Source of the DNA: Epiperipatus broadwayi
Taxonomy: Eukaryota; Onychophora; Udeonychophora; Euonychophora; Peripatidae
Length of the DNA stretch: 64,000 nt
Direction: 5' to 3'
Assembly: GCA_028023455.1 (NCBI GenBank)
Contig: JAQFVV010006215.1
Coordinates: forward strand, 6,369,230-6,433,229
The notes below the pieces were generated by a model. The model made no database searches and was not told the DNA's origin. It was given only the letters and a program-made list of their open reading frames with translations. How positions within the stretch are numbered: position 1 is the stretch's first letter; the number at the start of each line of letters is the position of its first letter. The translations under genes were made by a program, and so were the position numbers. This document shows positions 34,700-47,734 of the stretch, one piece after another.

Positions 34700-36720
34700 T
34701 GTTTATGAAGCTGTAATTCTGATTATTTTTATATTTTATCTCTAATCATTATTTGGTGTTCTTTTAATCATTTTTGATAATATATCTGTTTTTACTGATA
34801 TATGGTTTTTGATATAAACATGATGTTTTATCAATATAGTTCTGGTTTTTCTGTATTTCATATTACGTCATGTAGAAATTAAGAGCTCGTGTAGTTGGCT
34901 TTGGAAAGATATTCTGATATCATATTGGTTACACATTTTCTTTAATGTATTTGCTATAATAATACCCACCATTGATTTTTCTTTTAGTATGTTATTTTTT
35001 TAACCATTTGATGGATTATTATCCATCATAAGAATTTGCTTTATGTTGAACTTAATCTTTTTTTAAAGCCCACTGGTCTCTGAACAAACTTCTTTTGCTC
35101 TATTTCATAATGATAGCATAACTCTACTTTTTATGTTTTTATCATGATTGTTATGTATATACTATTTTCTATGTATGTACATTTTCTGTTAACTATAATT
35201 TTGATTTTGTTATGAAGGAATCTCTTCACAAGAATGTCTGATTGACAATTTTTGTTTTTGTGCTAATTTTAATATAAATTTAATTGAAGAAGATCAAACC
35301 AATGATGTGTATCCTAGCTCTGTCATACAACCATACAACAAATGTATCACTAACATAGAAAGCCATATCATCGTGCAAGCTCTTTCTATTTTCATGTTCT
35401 TGATTAATTTCTAAAAATGCTTAGAATTCCTGACAAAGATCTATGTCTTATATGTTAAGAACTTTAAAGATTAGAAAGCGAGACAAATTTTAACATGATA
35501 AAATTTGCCAATTAATAACAGGTCTTAATGGAAAGAATCCTTTTAGATAGATCATAAAGTTGGGGAATTTTACAGAAATATGCAAATTTCCTTTGCTTTG
35601 AGTCAGTGAAATACCTGAAATGAATTCTGAATAATGCTTATAACTTTGTTTCTGTTGCTAGTGTACAATGTTTCTCCACTTTTTTTACTAGTCTATTGTA
35701 AGGAGCTTTTTTTTTTATTATCTTGACTAGTAGTATTCATTATAACTGTAACATTGTCTATGTTAGTTTAGAGCAGTGGTCTTCAACCCTTGGTCCACAA
35801 CCAGTGCCGGGCTGCAGAAGTTTTTTACCGGTCCACGGTAGACTGGCAGGAAAGTTTGTAATAACAAAATAATAAGAGTTTAAACTTTTAATTAATATAA
35901 ACAATTTTTATTTATTTTTTTGTCTCATTTTTACCCATTTAAAAAAAAAGAAACAGAATGAAAAAATCTAATCAATCCTACATAAATTAATTTGTTTTTC
36001 TAGTTATCACAGATATTTATAAGGGGGAAGGGATAAAATTAAATTTTGTATTACTTTTCTAAAAAAATTCAAAATTAAAAAAAAAAGTTTTTTATTATAC
36101 AAACTCCATATATATATAACTTCATCTAAGACTAAGCAGTTTACATCTCTAAGAAAATTTATCTATAGACTTCTGCCGGTCCGTGAAACCTTATCCTTAT
36201 TTTTATTGGTCCGCAGGTGTGAAAAGGTTGAAGACCACTGGTTTAGAGAATGATTATGACTGTTTAATTTCAAATATTTATAGTATCCCTATTATCATAG
36301 ATAATGTCTGATTTGGGTTTCTGGGCTTCTTCAGTATAAATATCTTTTCTCTAATGTAATTTTACTGCTTCTTCTAGAGCAGTTTTTGAGTAATTTTTTC
36401 AAATGGTATCAGGGATATTAGATGTTATGATAGCAAACTTAATCTTTTTAAGAACAGAATTTTCATCATTTCTCAGGTGTTTAGAACTAAGATTTTTTCT
36501 ACTAGGTGGTTTACTATAGTATGCTATTTGATATGACCATGTAGGTTTACAAGTTTCTTATTTTGATATTTTCCTATTTTTTTTATGTAATTTAAAATAT
36601 GTTTTTTTTTATTGATTGAAATTTTTTTGTGAAGTCTTCATCATTAACTTTATTTTTTATCTAACATTCTGTATTACTAATGAAATACAAGATTTGATAT
36701 TTAAAAACCCTTTTGAGTAA
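34700..36720 (-). pseudogene. Decayed Penelope-like element, copy C
   Basis: Minus-strand frames give scattered Penelope landmarks in N-to-C order. Near 36470-36300 an 'LKKIKFAI..SNIP' block (family N-terminal 'LEKGL.FA....IP') is followed by 'ALEEAV'. Near 35370-35330 'FYVSDTFVVW' corresponds to the RT box C 'RYVDDTFVIW', with the first catalytic Asp changed. The C-terminal linker lies at 34770-34900. The copy aligns block for block with copy D at 37.7-41.3 kb. It is split by an hAT insertion at 35774-36240, so it predates that insertion. There are many stops; it is dead. Confidence 0.6.
35774..36240. mobile_element. Non-autonomous hAT element with perfect 8-bp TSD
   Basis: The ends are 'CAGTGGTCTTCAACC' and 'GGTTGAAGACCACTG'. 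The target duplication gtttagag is exact on both sides (35766-35773 and 36241-36248). Subterminal 'ccggtccacgg'/'ccgtg..ccgg' words add symmetry. The 467-bp interior has no transposase remnant that I can read. It is inserted into Penelope copy C. Confidence 0.92.
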
Positions 36721-36733
36721 TTTATTCTTTCTC

Positions 36734-37680
36734 TTAACAGAAAAAAACTTGCTCTTTGAGTAATTTTCTTAACTTTCTGGGAATGAATTGGAGGTTTTGA
36801 TTGCAAGTCTTTAGAACAAAATTTTCAGATTTACATTTATGTAAAAAAGTTAACTGATTTTTTATTTTGAGCAATTTTAGGCATAATTTTTCATAATGTC
36901 TAAAATTTGATATATGTAAAAACTTTAATATTTGCGTTGATATTAGAAATACACACACTTATATAATTCGGAAAGCAAAACTATATATAAATCAAAGCAA
37001 ATCAAAATATAAATGACAAACTTTATGTTTTCGAAGGTATAACCTTCATTTTCAAGAAGTACAAAATCTCTTAATTTTCCACGAGGTGCAAATATGCTAA
37101 TCAGGATAAGAATGTTTAAACTTGCCATCTCTTCGATATGGCATAAAATAATTCTTTTTTGTTCATCGTGTGTTCATCTGATATGATATAACATGCCTCT
37201 TTCACCTTCCTCTGCAGATCATGTCGCTCTCTACACAACACATTTGGCCTATATATAGTATAAGTCTATATTGAATACTTGATGTTTGTTTGAAAGTTTG
37301 CAATAATGGAAATTATATATTGATTATTTCCATCATCTAATTAAATTGTTAAAAGTTTTTATAAAAAGGTCGAACTATTGTCCTAAGTACCTTCAACTGT
37401 TTGATGATAACACACAAATTAGTACATAACACAAGATTTTGAACCGTTTAATCTCCATTCTTCTTCAGATTTTGCTGGCCTATATAGTAGTATTACTTGC
37501 AAGGGAATCAAATTGATGACATTTAGATTCATAAATACTGAATTTAAGTTGGTGCACTAACTAAATCGTCTAGTCTGTCAAAGATAACACAATACAAATT
37601 TGATAAAATATTGGTCCTCAGATCTTAATTTTTTTTAGAATAAGGTTAATTAGTGTTTTCTAAATGTGGATTATAATACT
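36734..37680. other. No recognisable gene
   Basis: A+T-rich. Minus-strand ORFs at 36734-36958 and 36943-37128 have no recognised motif. The first could be part of the N-terminal region of Penelope copy C, but I cannot show it. Confidence 0.4.
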
Positions 37681-38039
37681 ATGGTGATTTATGGTATATT
37701 CATTCTCATATGATTAGCTTCTTTAACTTTTCTCTCTTTCACTAGAATTCTTATAATCTCCACATTAAACATGTATAGTCTTCTAAAGTTAACACTTCTA
37801 GTTTTTTCTCTCTTAACATTACATAGTGTTCTTTTCATCATTTTTTTATAGGAGTGCTGATTTCGCTGATATAAATTATTCTCTATTAAAATGAAATTTT
37901 GGAAATAGAATTCTTTTTTCAGCATTTCAAGTTTAAGTTTTATAGAGCTTAGAATTCCCTTATACTGTGCCACTGTTCTGATATTATATTGAGTGCTCTT
38001 TTTTTTAGTTCATCTGCAATCTGTAATTTCTTTCAATAT

Positions 38040-38530
38040 CATGAAACATCACATGATCACCATTCTTTTTGCTTACACAAACTGTTTAAACAGAAGCTAA
38101 ACTCTTCATACAGTAGTGCCACTCAGTGCAAGCCAGAGTAATCAATGGATGCAAGAAGATCCAATATCCCCATACTAGTGGTTATTAAAGAACCAAAGAC
38201 ACCAAAAAGTGTTGATGCTGAACTGAGTTCAGATCTATACACCTATACAAGCTAATGAGCTTGAATTGAAAACATTTCTGTGTTTTCATTTTGGGCCCAA
38301 AGTTTTATAGTTAGATAATAAGGTAAAAGGTGGCTGCTGGAGGGTTGCATTAGATCCTAAGATCTAGTTGCAGTGCTCTCCTATTCAAGGCTCCTCACTG
38401 ATGAAAGCCACAAACAAGAAACTAGTCTGAGGATATTGAATGAGTAGGCACTAGATGGTGATTTTATGCACAGACCTTCATGTATCCATTGATTACTCTG
38501 GATTGCACTAAGTAGCACTACTGTATGGAG
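38040..38530. repeat. R1 cluster: short reverse piece then forward unit
   Basis: The linker and a reverse 3' end ('aaactcttcatacagtagtg', 38099) run to about 38180. There the sequence jumps to a forward unit ('aaagaaccaaagacacc...') that ends 'tatggagagttta' at 38530. Inserted in Penelope copy D. Confidence 0.8.
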
Positions 38531-39119
38531 AGTTTAGCCTCTGTATGTTTCAATATCTATAACTGACTTTACTTTGATGTTTCTTTTGTTGTCTATTTAA
38601 GTTTTTTTATAATGATATCAAATGAATAACTATTCTTCATGGCAGTTTATTTTATGCAATATTTTTCTTTCTCAAGTTAGTGACTTGACATTTTTTTGGA
38701 TATGTTGCATGGTGATAGTATAACTCCGCATTTTGTGTTTCACTCATGAATGGTTGGATGTACATTTTAAAAATTTCTGTGATTATGGATATTTTGTATA
38801 AATAGTTTTACTTTTACAATAGGCAGTCTTGTCACAAGAACTTCTTAATTTTATTGTGAATTTAATTGAAGGAGATATGTTATTGATATGTATACACAAT
38901 ATTTGTAATAGTGCTTTACTTACATGGTTATGCAACAAATTTATCTCTAACATAATGAACCATACATCTGGTGAATATAAAGTAATATTTATGAATGTGA
39001 TTCCATTTTTCTATTTAAATGGTGTTAATCAAGTACAACAATGGTTATATATCCATTTCTTGATTTTGTTAAAAAATTCTATGCTGAATTGAAAGTATAT
39101 TATTACTATACAGAATATT

Positions 39120-39500
39120 AAGAGTTAAGAGTACCAAAATCTTCATACAATAGTGCCACCAAATGCAAGCTTTTGTAAACAAATGCAGGAAAGTTTGTGC
39201 ATAAAATCCCTATCTAATGCCTACTCATCTAATATCCCCAGACTAGTTTTTAGCCTGTGGCTTTCATCAGTGAGGAGCCTTGGATTTGAGAGCACTGCAT
39301 CTAGATTCTTAGGATTCAATGCAACCCTTCAGCAGCAACCATCTACCCACTTGGCTAACTATAAAGCTAGGGGACCAAAATGAAAATACCACAATGTTTT
39401 CAACCCAAGTTCAATTTGGTGTCTGGTTTTTCAAAAACCAGTCATCATTTTTCTATGGGCAGGATAGGTCAAAAATCATCAAAACATTACATGATCATTT
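39120..39500 (-). repeat. R1 unit, reverse
   Basis: Starts with a diverged 'aaatcttcatacaatagtgcc' and includes the 'actagtttttagcctgtggc' and 'ggattcaatgcaacccttc' blocks. It ends in the linker ('acattacatgatcatt') at about 39500, where LINE-S copy 3 begins. Three plus-strand ORFs here are shadows. Confidence 0.75.
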
Positions 39501-39504
39501 TATA

Positions 39505-39649
39505 TGCTTACATGCACTGTGATGTGATGTACTGTGACTTCTACTTAAATGGAGTCGGGAATCTCTCAGCAATTATACCCAGAGAAACCTGTTAGCCATT
39601 TTATTTTCCATTTCCCACTCTATGTTTTTCCATATTCTGCTCCATCCCA
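39505..39649 (-). mobile_element. LINE-S copy 3: short 3' end only
   Basis: On the minus strand it reads from 'gggatggagcagaatatgg' through 'ggctaacaggtttctctggg' to a 'cagtacatcacatcacag' tail. This matches the last ~145 bp of LINE-S copies 1 and 2. It starts exactly at an R1 3' terminus (ctgtatagagtttgg on the minus strand) and ends at the R1 linker. Confidence 0.75.
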
Positions 39650-40555
39650 AACTCTATACAGTAGTGCCACCAAGTGTAAGCTTTTGTAATCAATGAATGT
39701 AGGAAGGTTTGCACATAAAATCCCTATCTAATGCATACTCATCCAACTTCCCCAACCTACTTTCTAGCTTTTGACTTTCATCAGTGAGGAGCCTTAGATT
39801 TGATCACTGCATTTAGATCTTATTAACATGGTTTTTCATCTTGGGCTTCTAGCTTTATAGTTAGCCAAGTAGGTAAAAGGTGTCTGCTGGAAAGTTGCAT
39901 TAGATCTTAAGATCTAGGTGCAGTTTTCTCAAATCTAAGGCTACTCACTGATTAAAGATGCAAGCTAGAAACTAGTCTGGAGATGTTGGATGAGTAGGCA
40001 CTAGACAGGGATTTTATACAAATGTTCCTGCATTCATTGATAACAAAAGCTTGCACTTGGTGGTATTACTGTATGGAGAGTTTAGTAGTCTTATGTAAGC
40101 ATATGAGATGGTGATCATGTGATGTTTTGATGGTTTTATACCTATTCCGCCGATAGGATAATGGTGATTGTGGTTTTTAAAAACCAAAGACAAAAAATGA
40201 ACTTAAGTTGGAAACATTATGGTGTTTTCATCTTGGACTCTTAGCTTTATAGTTATCCACCTAGGTAAAAGGTGGCTGCTGGAGAGTTGTATTAAATTCT
40301 AAGATCTAGATGGAGTGCTCTCACATCCAATGCTCCCCACTGATGAAAAACACAAGCTAAAAACTGGTCAGGGGATGTAGGATGAGTAGGCATTAGATAG
40401 AGATTTTATGCACAAACCTTCCTGCATCCATTGATTACAAAAGCTTGAACTTGGTGGCACTGCTTTATGGAGAGTTTGGAACTCTTATTAATAGCATGTT
40501 TAAGTGAATGAAATGGTAATCATGTGATGTTTTGGTGGTTTTAATGTTGAGTTCC
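39650..40555. repeat. R1 cluster: reverse piece, then two forward units and part of a third
   Basis: A reverse 3' portion (39650-39835) is joined head-to-head to forward units ending at about 40083 and 40478 (period ~395 bp). The start of a third lies at 40480-40555. Plain unit-to-unit junctions here lack LINE-S and give the empty-site sequence 'gagtttgg|aactcttattaatagc'. Confidence 0.82.
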
Positions 40556-41634
40556 ATAATACTATCAATAAAAAGAGTTTCTCTAGTTTGTAAGTTATTA
40601 TCCTCATTTGATCTTTTATAATAGACAATGTTTGATCATTAGACACATTTGTGAATTTTTCACATGAAAGTTGACTATTAGGTTAGTTTTTTCAATTTTC
40701 ATATTTTTAGATAATGCTGTAAGTGATAAAAAAAATCTGAAGAGAACATGATTTTTATAGATCACCCTAGAGATGTAAAATTTTCTCAAACACGTAAATT
40801 TAATTTTTTTTTTGAATCAATGAAATATCAGCAATGCTTGTTGAATAATGTTTTTTTTTTTGTTTTGGTAGCTAGTATAGAACTTTTAATAATGTTTGTG
40901 GTCCGCTGTGAGCAGCTCTCTTATTTTTGTTGTCATAATCAGTAATATGTATTACAATAATATTGTTGCTTTTGATCCACATGGAGAATGATTAACAATT
41001 TGTACAGTTTGAAACATTTTAATAAGTAGTTTTTTATTACTTGGCATGCTGCTGCTTCTCAAATGTTCTTTTTTTTCTGGTATAATTTGCTGTTTCTTCT
41101 AGAGGCAATTTTTGAATGAGTCCATTAATTTCTGCCATTATATCTAATAAGATATTAGATAGAGGGACAGCAAAGTGTAATACTTTTTCCAGAGCAGAAG
41201 TTTTAGCATAACTGATGTAGCTACTACTGCTATTTAGTCCAATATGAGGTTTGATATCTTGGTCTTTTATTCATACTGAATTATGTTACTGGTGCTTATG
41301 TTTATCAGAAAACATTTGAAGTGTTTGTTCAAGTTATTGTATGTTTAATATAGAGATTAAAAGGAAGATGGTAAATTTTTGATAACCAAAATAATAGTAA
41401 GATACCAAATGCATATTATAATCCTAATTATAAGGAATTGTGGACAGGTACTATTCATTCACCTCTTGAATTTTATTATAGTTATTTACATTTATATTAG
41501 TCATTCTTTCTTCACTTTCCAATACTTCATTTATTTTCACATATAATTTTTTGATAGGATTGAGCTTAATGAAATATGCACAGATATATTGTTGGAATTA
41601 TATACTTTTTCTACAATTTTACAATTTACATATT

Positions 41635-42150
41635 TAATCTTATAAATAAAAAGTAACTTCTCACAGGATGCACTTTAAAATCTCTGTGCACTCTCCTGTA
41701 AGAATCAACTTTAAAAACATGTGTACACTTATGTTTAGAGTTTATATTCACTGTGCTTAAATCAGGACTTCAATCTATTTAGTGCCCGAGTTATAATTTA
41801 TTAATAGAATTGCATAAATCTAGTAGATATACTGCAGGAGATACAATCTCATTTTTAATCACCTGCAATTAAATTTAAAGTGAATTTACTGTAATATAAT
41901 CTGTTACTTATATAATGCACATGCATATGTAATCTTATAAATAAGGAATAACTCCTCAGAGCATACACATTAAAGCTCGGTGCACTCTCCTGTAGGCATA
42001 AATTTTAAAAGCAAAGGTGTACACTCATGCCTAGAGTTTATATAAATCAGTCGTTGCTCACCATGCTTAAATCATGACTTCAATTTATTGAGTACCTGAG
42101 TTATAATTTATCAATTGAATTCTACAAATCTATTAGATCTACCACAGTTC
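41635..42150 (+). repeat. Direct repeat, ~225-bp copies about 295 bp apart
   Basis: Both copies contain 'aatcttataaataa', 'gtgcactctcctgta', 'tagagtttata' and 'gagttataattta', in order, at 41635-41862 and 41930-42150. The copies are diverged by indels. Not recognised as a known family. Confidence 0.75.
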
Positions 42151-42184
42151 TACAATTTCCCAAATATCATAATATATATACAAA

Positions 42185-42320
42185 TGATTATTAATGGTTT
42201 TCACTGATGAAGGAAGAAGCCAAAAACTAATCTAAAAATGGAGGATTTCAGAGATCTTTACTATCTGGGGTCAAATGATTACCCAAGCTTACACTAGATG
42301 GTTCTAATGTAGAATGAATA
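42185..42320 (+). repeat. Probable highly diverged R1 fragment, forward
   Basis: 'ttcactgatgaaggaa..agcc.aaaactaatct' followed by 'gatta.c.aagcttacactagatgg' matches the 3' half of the R1 forward unit with extensive divergence. Confidence 0.4.
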
Positions 42321-42329
42321 TAAATTGTT

Positions 42330-44390
42330 TTTGAAATTATTACATTTGACTTAACTTTTTATTTAAATTTAATAAATTGTAAATGTACCACTAATATTTT
42401 TACATTGTCTCTTTTTATTCATTATCTCTAATTTTATATTTGTGGAAATTTTATAATTAAGAACACAAATTTCTAAACCTTAAAATCCAGATTTGTCACT
42501 GAACACACTATGATAAAGGCTTTTAAAATACATTTTAGCCAATCGGGTATCAGCATATAGGCTAAGTTCTATACAGACTTCCAAATATCATAATCACTAT
42601 CATGTTCTTATTGATATATGACTATCTTACCTTACTAGTTGAATGCACTAATTGAATAACATTTCTATTTTTGAATATTTAAAATGTAGGAGAGCATGAT
42701 TATAAAAAGGAGACAATGCAAGAGTATAGGCAGGAACTTGGATGCCTTAAAGATTCACTAAATTTGATTATTAATACTAATAAAAAGCCTTATTTTGACT
42801 ACCTTCACTTCATGCATAAAATGTGAATTGTTAATTATAAAAGTTTTAGTGTCTTTAAACTAAAACTATACTTAATGAGAAAGAGTCCCTTGCATTGTTA
42901 ACTTGGCATAGACCCGAATGGTACTGTATATGAGCGTATAAAATTTTAAAAAAAAGAAAGAATGAGCCATTTGATGTAAGAAAGGATGAATATTTAAAAA
43001 GATTATTGATATGTTTATACTTTATTAAATTTAAAATTTATACAAAAAGATATACAAAATTTAATAATTTTTAATATAAAAATAATTAATAATTATATAA
43101 ACATTTATTGAAAGGTGATTATTGTTCATAAATGAATGCTACAAAATTTGCATCAATGAAGTAAATATGTGTAGTATAATTGTAGAATTATATATGTTAT
43201 ATTTAATTTAAACAAAAATTAAAACAAGTAAAATTAAGTAGTTTTATCCAGATTAGGAAAAAACATGGAGATTGGAAAAACAAAATCGTGCAATAATAAA
43301 ATACTACTACTAATAATAAAACAGAATGTGACTATATAATAAAGTTTTGATATATCATCAAAGCGATAATAATGCATTCTAGCAAACAAAATAATTGTTT
43401 GGATTGATTAAATAATCATTATTAATATAGGGGAAACAACTGTAGCTGTCAAAGTTATCACATCGCAAATGATAGATTGTATAGGTCATAAGGCAAATTA
43501 ACTCCTGAGTCAGTGATTAACTCAGGAGTCTGTGAGTTATCTAGATAGGCTTCAAGATCAAAATTTAAATATTACTTCAGCAAAGTTGAGTGAAGATGAT
43601 CGATCAAAATATAATAAACAATAATGGTAAAATTTAAAATTTTTGGTGGTATAGAATAAAACACGAAAGCCCCACTGAATTTAAATTGGAGATTGTTCAA
43701 TCAATAGATGGATCATATTTATTACTAACAAGTATATTAAAGTACAGTTAAGTGGTATCTAGATAATATATAAAAATAAGATATTGTGAAACAAAATATT
43801 TATTGTAAATTTTTTTTTTTAAAAAAAAAATTGATTTATATAAAAATGAATAGCTTTGAAGTTTAAAATTCGGATTTATAAATACAATAACGTAAATATA
43901 ATTAAAATTAAAAAAATATATATAATTAAATTCAGGTTAAATTATTTTTGCTTATTTAAATTTTTTAATTTGTAACTTATAAAGGGTGTAAATGAGAGAT
44001 TAATTGATTGAAAAAATATATTGATAAACATACATATTTTTTGAAGAAACATAGTCATTTTCAATTTTAAAGCAATACAGAATACTGTGGATAACAGTGC
44101 AGACAGTTATTAGTGGAGAATGATTAATAGAATAGTCAAGAGAGAGAATCATGAATTGTGAGGCATTGGATATATAATTTCTGAGAGAAAGTGTAGAACG
44201 AATCACAGCAAAAAAAAAGAAAGCTGATATCAAGTGTAGCCGTGAAACAAAGCTAAATCAATATCGAAAAACGTAAATTATTATTTTCAGTTGCTCTTAT
44301 GACAAATTTATTTAGTGTATTTATAATATATTGAGAAAATAATAATGCCCCCCTCCCCTTATTTAAAAACTAGGGAATAAGCTAAAAGGA
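42330..44390. other. No recognisable gene; one perfect 10-bp hairpin
   Basis: A+T-rich sequence. 'actcctgagt' (43501-43510) pairs with 'actcaggagt' (43520-43529) across a 9-nt loop. A T(11)A(10) palindrome lies at 43810-43830. Nothing coding was seen. Confidence 0.55.
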
Positions 44391-44394
44391 ATGA

Positions 44395-44590
44395 GAACAG
44401 ATGGACAATCGAAATCTTAAACTGGATTCCAAGAGATTATAAAAGACTTAAAAAGAGACCACTTGTTGGTTGGGTGGATAAAATAAGAAAATGTGCTGGA
44501 GTAATGTGGAGAAAAGAGATCAGAGATAGATTTAACTTCGGTGAAACCTTCATCCTGCAATGGATTGATAATGGTTGTTGATGATGATGA
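44395..44590 (+). pseudogene. 3' end of a LINE ORF2 (same family as 14.9 kb)
   Basis: An open reading gives 'RWTIEILNWIPRDYKRLKRR' then 'GWVDKIRKCAGVMWRKEIRD' and 'FGETFILQWIDNG'. This is the recognisable C-terminal block (RW....L.W.PR....RG RP..RW.D.I....) of endonuclease/reverse-transcriptase LINEs. It is followed by a 'gttgatgatgatgaa' tail. It is 5'-truncated and the frame is intact over about 60 codons, so this copy is younger than the one at 14.9 kb. Confidence 0.7.
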
Positions 44591-44599
44591 AGCTAAAAG

Positions 44600-46310
44600 T
44601 GGATTACACGTAAAATTTGTTGCAAGTCAAATAAATATTATTACTAGATGATGTGGCATCAGTTTACCAATCCAGTTTTTGATTTGGCTGCTTATTTATT
44701 TATACTAATTAAATGACTAATAAAAAATACATGGGCTATTTCATAAAAAGTTCCAATATTTATACACACACACACACACTCTCTCTCTCTCACACATATA
44801 TTTATAAATAAATATTCATGGTCTAATTAATTATTTTTAATTATATTAGTTTGAAAGTAATTATATATTTACATTTAATTAGTGATTTGGTCTTTTCAAA
44901 TATTAAAACGAAATATTTAGTGGTTTTGGAAAATATATAAATGCCAAAATTATGTTCTTATTGTGAATAATTGCACTATAATTAATTGTATTCTTGCAAT
45001 ATATCTTATTTTAATGATTTGCTAAAGATTTTGGAAGCATTCTTTTAAAGGTAATTCACTGTCATTTCGACATAGAGTCTCAAATTTCTGAAATGGATTT
45101 TTTTTATTGGATGTTTTGTTAATTTTTATAACACATATAGAATTTAACCTATTGTTCTCCTGATTTTCTTCATTAATTGTTACATTTTTTTTTTTTGTCT
45201 ACCAATTTGGTTCTCTCTTTCAGTCTGAACTGAACTACTGGTCATTGAAGGTTTTTCATTTTCTCTTTTTGTTCTAGGAATATACTTCTGTGTATCAGGT
45301 CTTTTTGGGTTTAGATCTTGATTTAGAAGTATCTGAGATTATATCATGAGACTGACAGCTGCCCATGAGATTACTGTGTGACAATTTAGAACTGTACATC
45401 AGAATTATCTTCAAATGAAGAATTGAGAGAAGAATCAGAAGAATTGGATGAATCTCGATTGTCTTCCATATTTAGATTCTAATCAATAAATTTACTAGAA
45501 ACAACAATTATCAAATATAACATCACGCTGAAACAAACAAACAATCATCTTTTGCAGTCCAATTGTTTTCTGGCCTGAATACTATTCATTAGTTGCTAAA
45601 TGAGCCTACTGGTAGTATTCCTATGTAAGGTACAAAGCCTTTTCATTATATATATATATATCAAGGTTTTTTATAGCATCAAGAAGACAAACCATTGCGC
45701 AGTAATATTTACATATTCTAATAATTTTAATAACCCTCAAAATAAATACTGGTTATTCAATATATAGATTTGCCAATATATATTTATAAAGAAGTAAACT
45801 CTGAATGCGTATATCAACAACATGGAAAGTTAGATAAAAGAATATATTTTTTGTCTTAACTAATAAATTAGCATTAAAGTAGAAAAGAAAACAATACTTT
45901 ACAAGTTTTTTGAAATGACATTAGTAAGTCTGACTTGTGAATTATTATTGTATGTGCATTTCTAGTTTAATTTTCCACATACAGACATATATATAATTAA
46001 AAACCAGTCAACACTTAAATAATCCCAAAATCAATATCAACAATTTCAAACTGTTGTCAAGGCAACCTCCTTTTAACAATAAAGGTGGAATCCCTCCTTT
46101 ATTAACAGTCTTATATACTTATATAGACATTAAAGATTGCAACCTGATTACAGAAATTGAAATCATTGATACAAAAAAGTTAAATAAACCTTTTAAACAG
46201 GTAAATATAACATATTCTTAATGGAGACTATATATAGTATTATTTTATTTGTAACGAAGTTTATATTTAGTTATTTTAATCACTAAAAATGCAGAATGCA
46301 TATAATATAT
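44600..46310. other. No recognisable gene; CA/CT microsatellite
   Basis: A (CA)n-(CT)n-(CA)n compound tract lies at 44762-44798 and a (TA)n tract at about 45648-45661. No coding motif was recognised on either strand. Confidence 0.55.
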
Positions 46311-46312
46311 AT

Positions 46313-46748
46313 TTCCAGCTTTAAAGATACGAGTATAAATTTAGTAAAAAAAGAAACATCCATTAATACACAGATATAAAGCAAACACTTATGTAAAATC
46401 TCTCATTTACTAAATGCAATTATTAAATATTTTCTGATTTTTTTTTTGTTGTTATATAATATATGTTATACTTTCTGAAATTCTAACGATCTTCTTTCCA
46501 TCTAATTTTGGGAAAAACTCTGTAATGACAGATATTCCAGCTTTAAAGATAAGAGTATAAATTTAGTAAAAAAAAAAAATCCATTAATACACAGATATAA
46601 AGCAAACACTTATGTAAAATCTCTCATTTACTAAATGCAATTATTAAATATTTTTTGATTTTTTTTTTTGTTGTTATATATGTTATACTTTCTGAAATTC
46701 TAACGATCTTCTTTCAATCCAATTTTGGGAGAAACTCTGTAATGACAG
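46313..46748 (+). repeat. 222-bp tandem duplication
   Basis: 'ttccagctttaaagata' recurs at 46313 and 46535, and both copies end 'actctgtaatgacag'. The copies are nearly identical apart from poly-A/T length changes and a small deletion in the 'ttgttgttatat' region. The duplication is recent. Confidence 0.92.
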
Positions 46749-47251
46749 TTTTATTTTTTAATGCACGATTGTAAAGATGTTTGGAAAAACATTTGGCTGC
46801 AGTAAAGTCACACTGGCACATGGTTAAAGCACATGTTGGTCCTGCCAAAATTCCTTCCACTTGTCCTAAAACAAAAATTTCCTCTAAAAATAAAAATGAA
46901 CAAAGTGTTAAAATCTTTCATATTATTTTAATTATTTATTTTAAGTTTATACTTCTCACTTCATTCTCTAACACTGAAAAAAGTAGTTACTAATCTTGAA
47001 AGCATAAACTTAACTATGTGCAAATCATATTCATATATCAGAGCTGATGATCGGTAAATCTTTATGACGAATGAGATTTTGCATGAATGGATATTTGATG
47101 TTTTAGATGAATAAATTAGAGGTTCATTTATATATCAAAACTAGTGGTGAGTAAACTTTTTAGGATTCATCCTGTTTTAAGCAAATAGATGCTATTGATG
47201 AATTAATTAGAGATTCAGTTATATATTCTATACATGTTAAAAATACCTATC

Positions 47252-47571
47252 TGTCTATCTATCTATCTATCTACCTACATATCTATCTGTCCATCCATCC
47301 ATCTCTATCTATCTATCTGTCTGTGAGTCAGTCTGTCTATCTATCTATCCATCCATCATCCACTTACCTACCTATCTATCCATCAATCTATCTCTATCTA
47401 TCTATCTATCTATCTTTCTGTCAGTCTGTGTGTCAATCGGTCTGTCTATCATCCACCTACCTACCCATCCATCCATCTATTTATCTATCTATTCATCTAT
47501 TCACCCATCATCCACTTACCTACCTATCCATTGCTCTATTTATCTACCTACCTACCTACCCACCCACCCAC

Positions 47572-47635
<64 letters not shown>

Positions 47636-47734
47636 ATGTCTGTCAGTCGGTCTATCTGTCAGTCAGTCTATCCATCCATCATCCACCTACCTACCTACTT
47701 ATCCACCCATCCATCTCTCCATCTATCTATCTAT
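47252..47734 (+). repeat. Compound tetranucleotide array, left block (CTAT/CCAT/CTAC/CTGT)
   Basis: Dominated by CTAT, interspersed with ccat, ccta, ctgt and 'catcatccac' words. The peptides it encodes (runs of S, I, Y, L, P) are array artefacts. The block stops exactly where the 3.7-kb insertion begins. Confidence 0.97.

Larger units (their letters stand above)
37690..41330 (-). pseudogene. Decayed Penelope-like element, copy D, split by R1 clusters
   Basis: The N-terminal part at 41200-41060 gives 'ALEKVLHFAVPLSNILLDIM' and then 'LPLEETANYTRKKR', a good match to the Penelope N-terminal block. The RT box C region near 38955-38940 reads 'YVRDKFV' with catalytic residues lost. It is followed by 'SPSIKFTIKL' (38865-38830), the usual block after box C. 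The linker ORF at 37689-37973 (94 codons) matches the RT-to-nuclease region ('KLEMLKKEF...NNLYQRN'). R1 clusters at 38040-38530 and 39120-40555 interrupt it and are therefore younger. GIY-YIG is not recognised. Confidence 0.58.

Noticed and set aside
38829-39092. 87-codon plus-strand hydrophobic ORF
   Set aside because: It lies antisense to the decayed RT region of Penelope copy D, where the minus strand shows the recognisable blocks.
39153-39595. Three plus-strand ORFs of 67-76 codons
   Set aside because: They lie in the R1 repeat and LINE-S tail. Other R1 copies do not keep these frames open.
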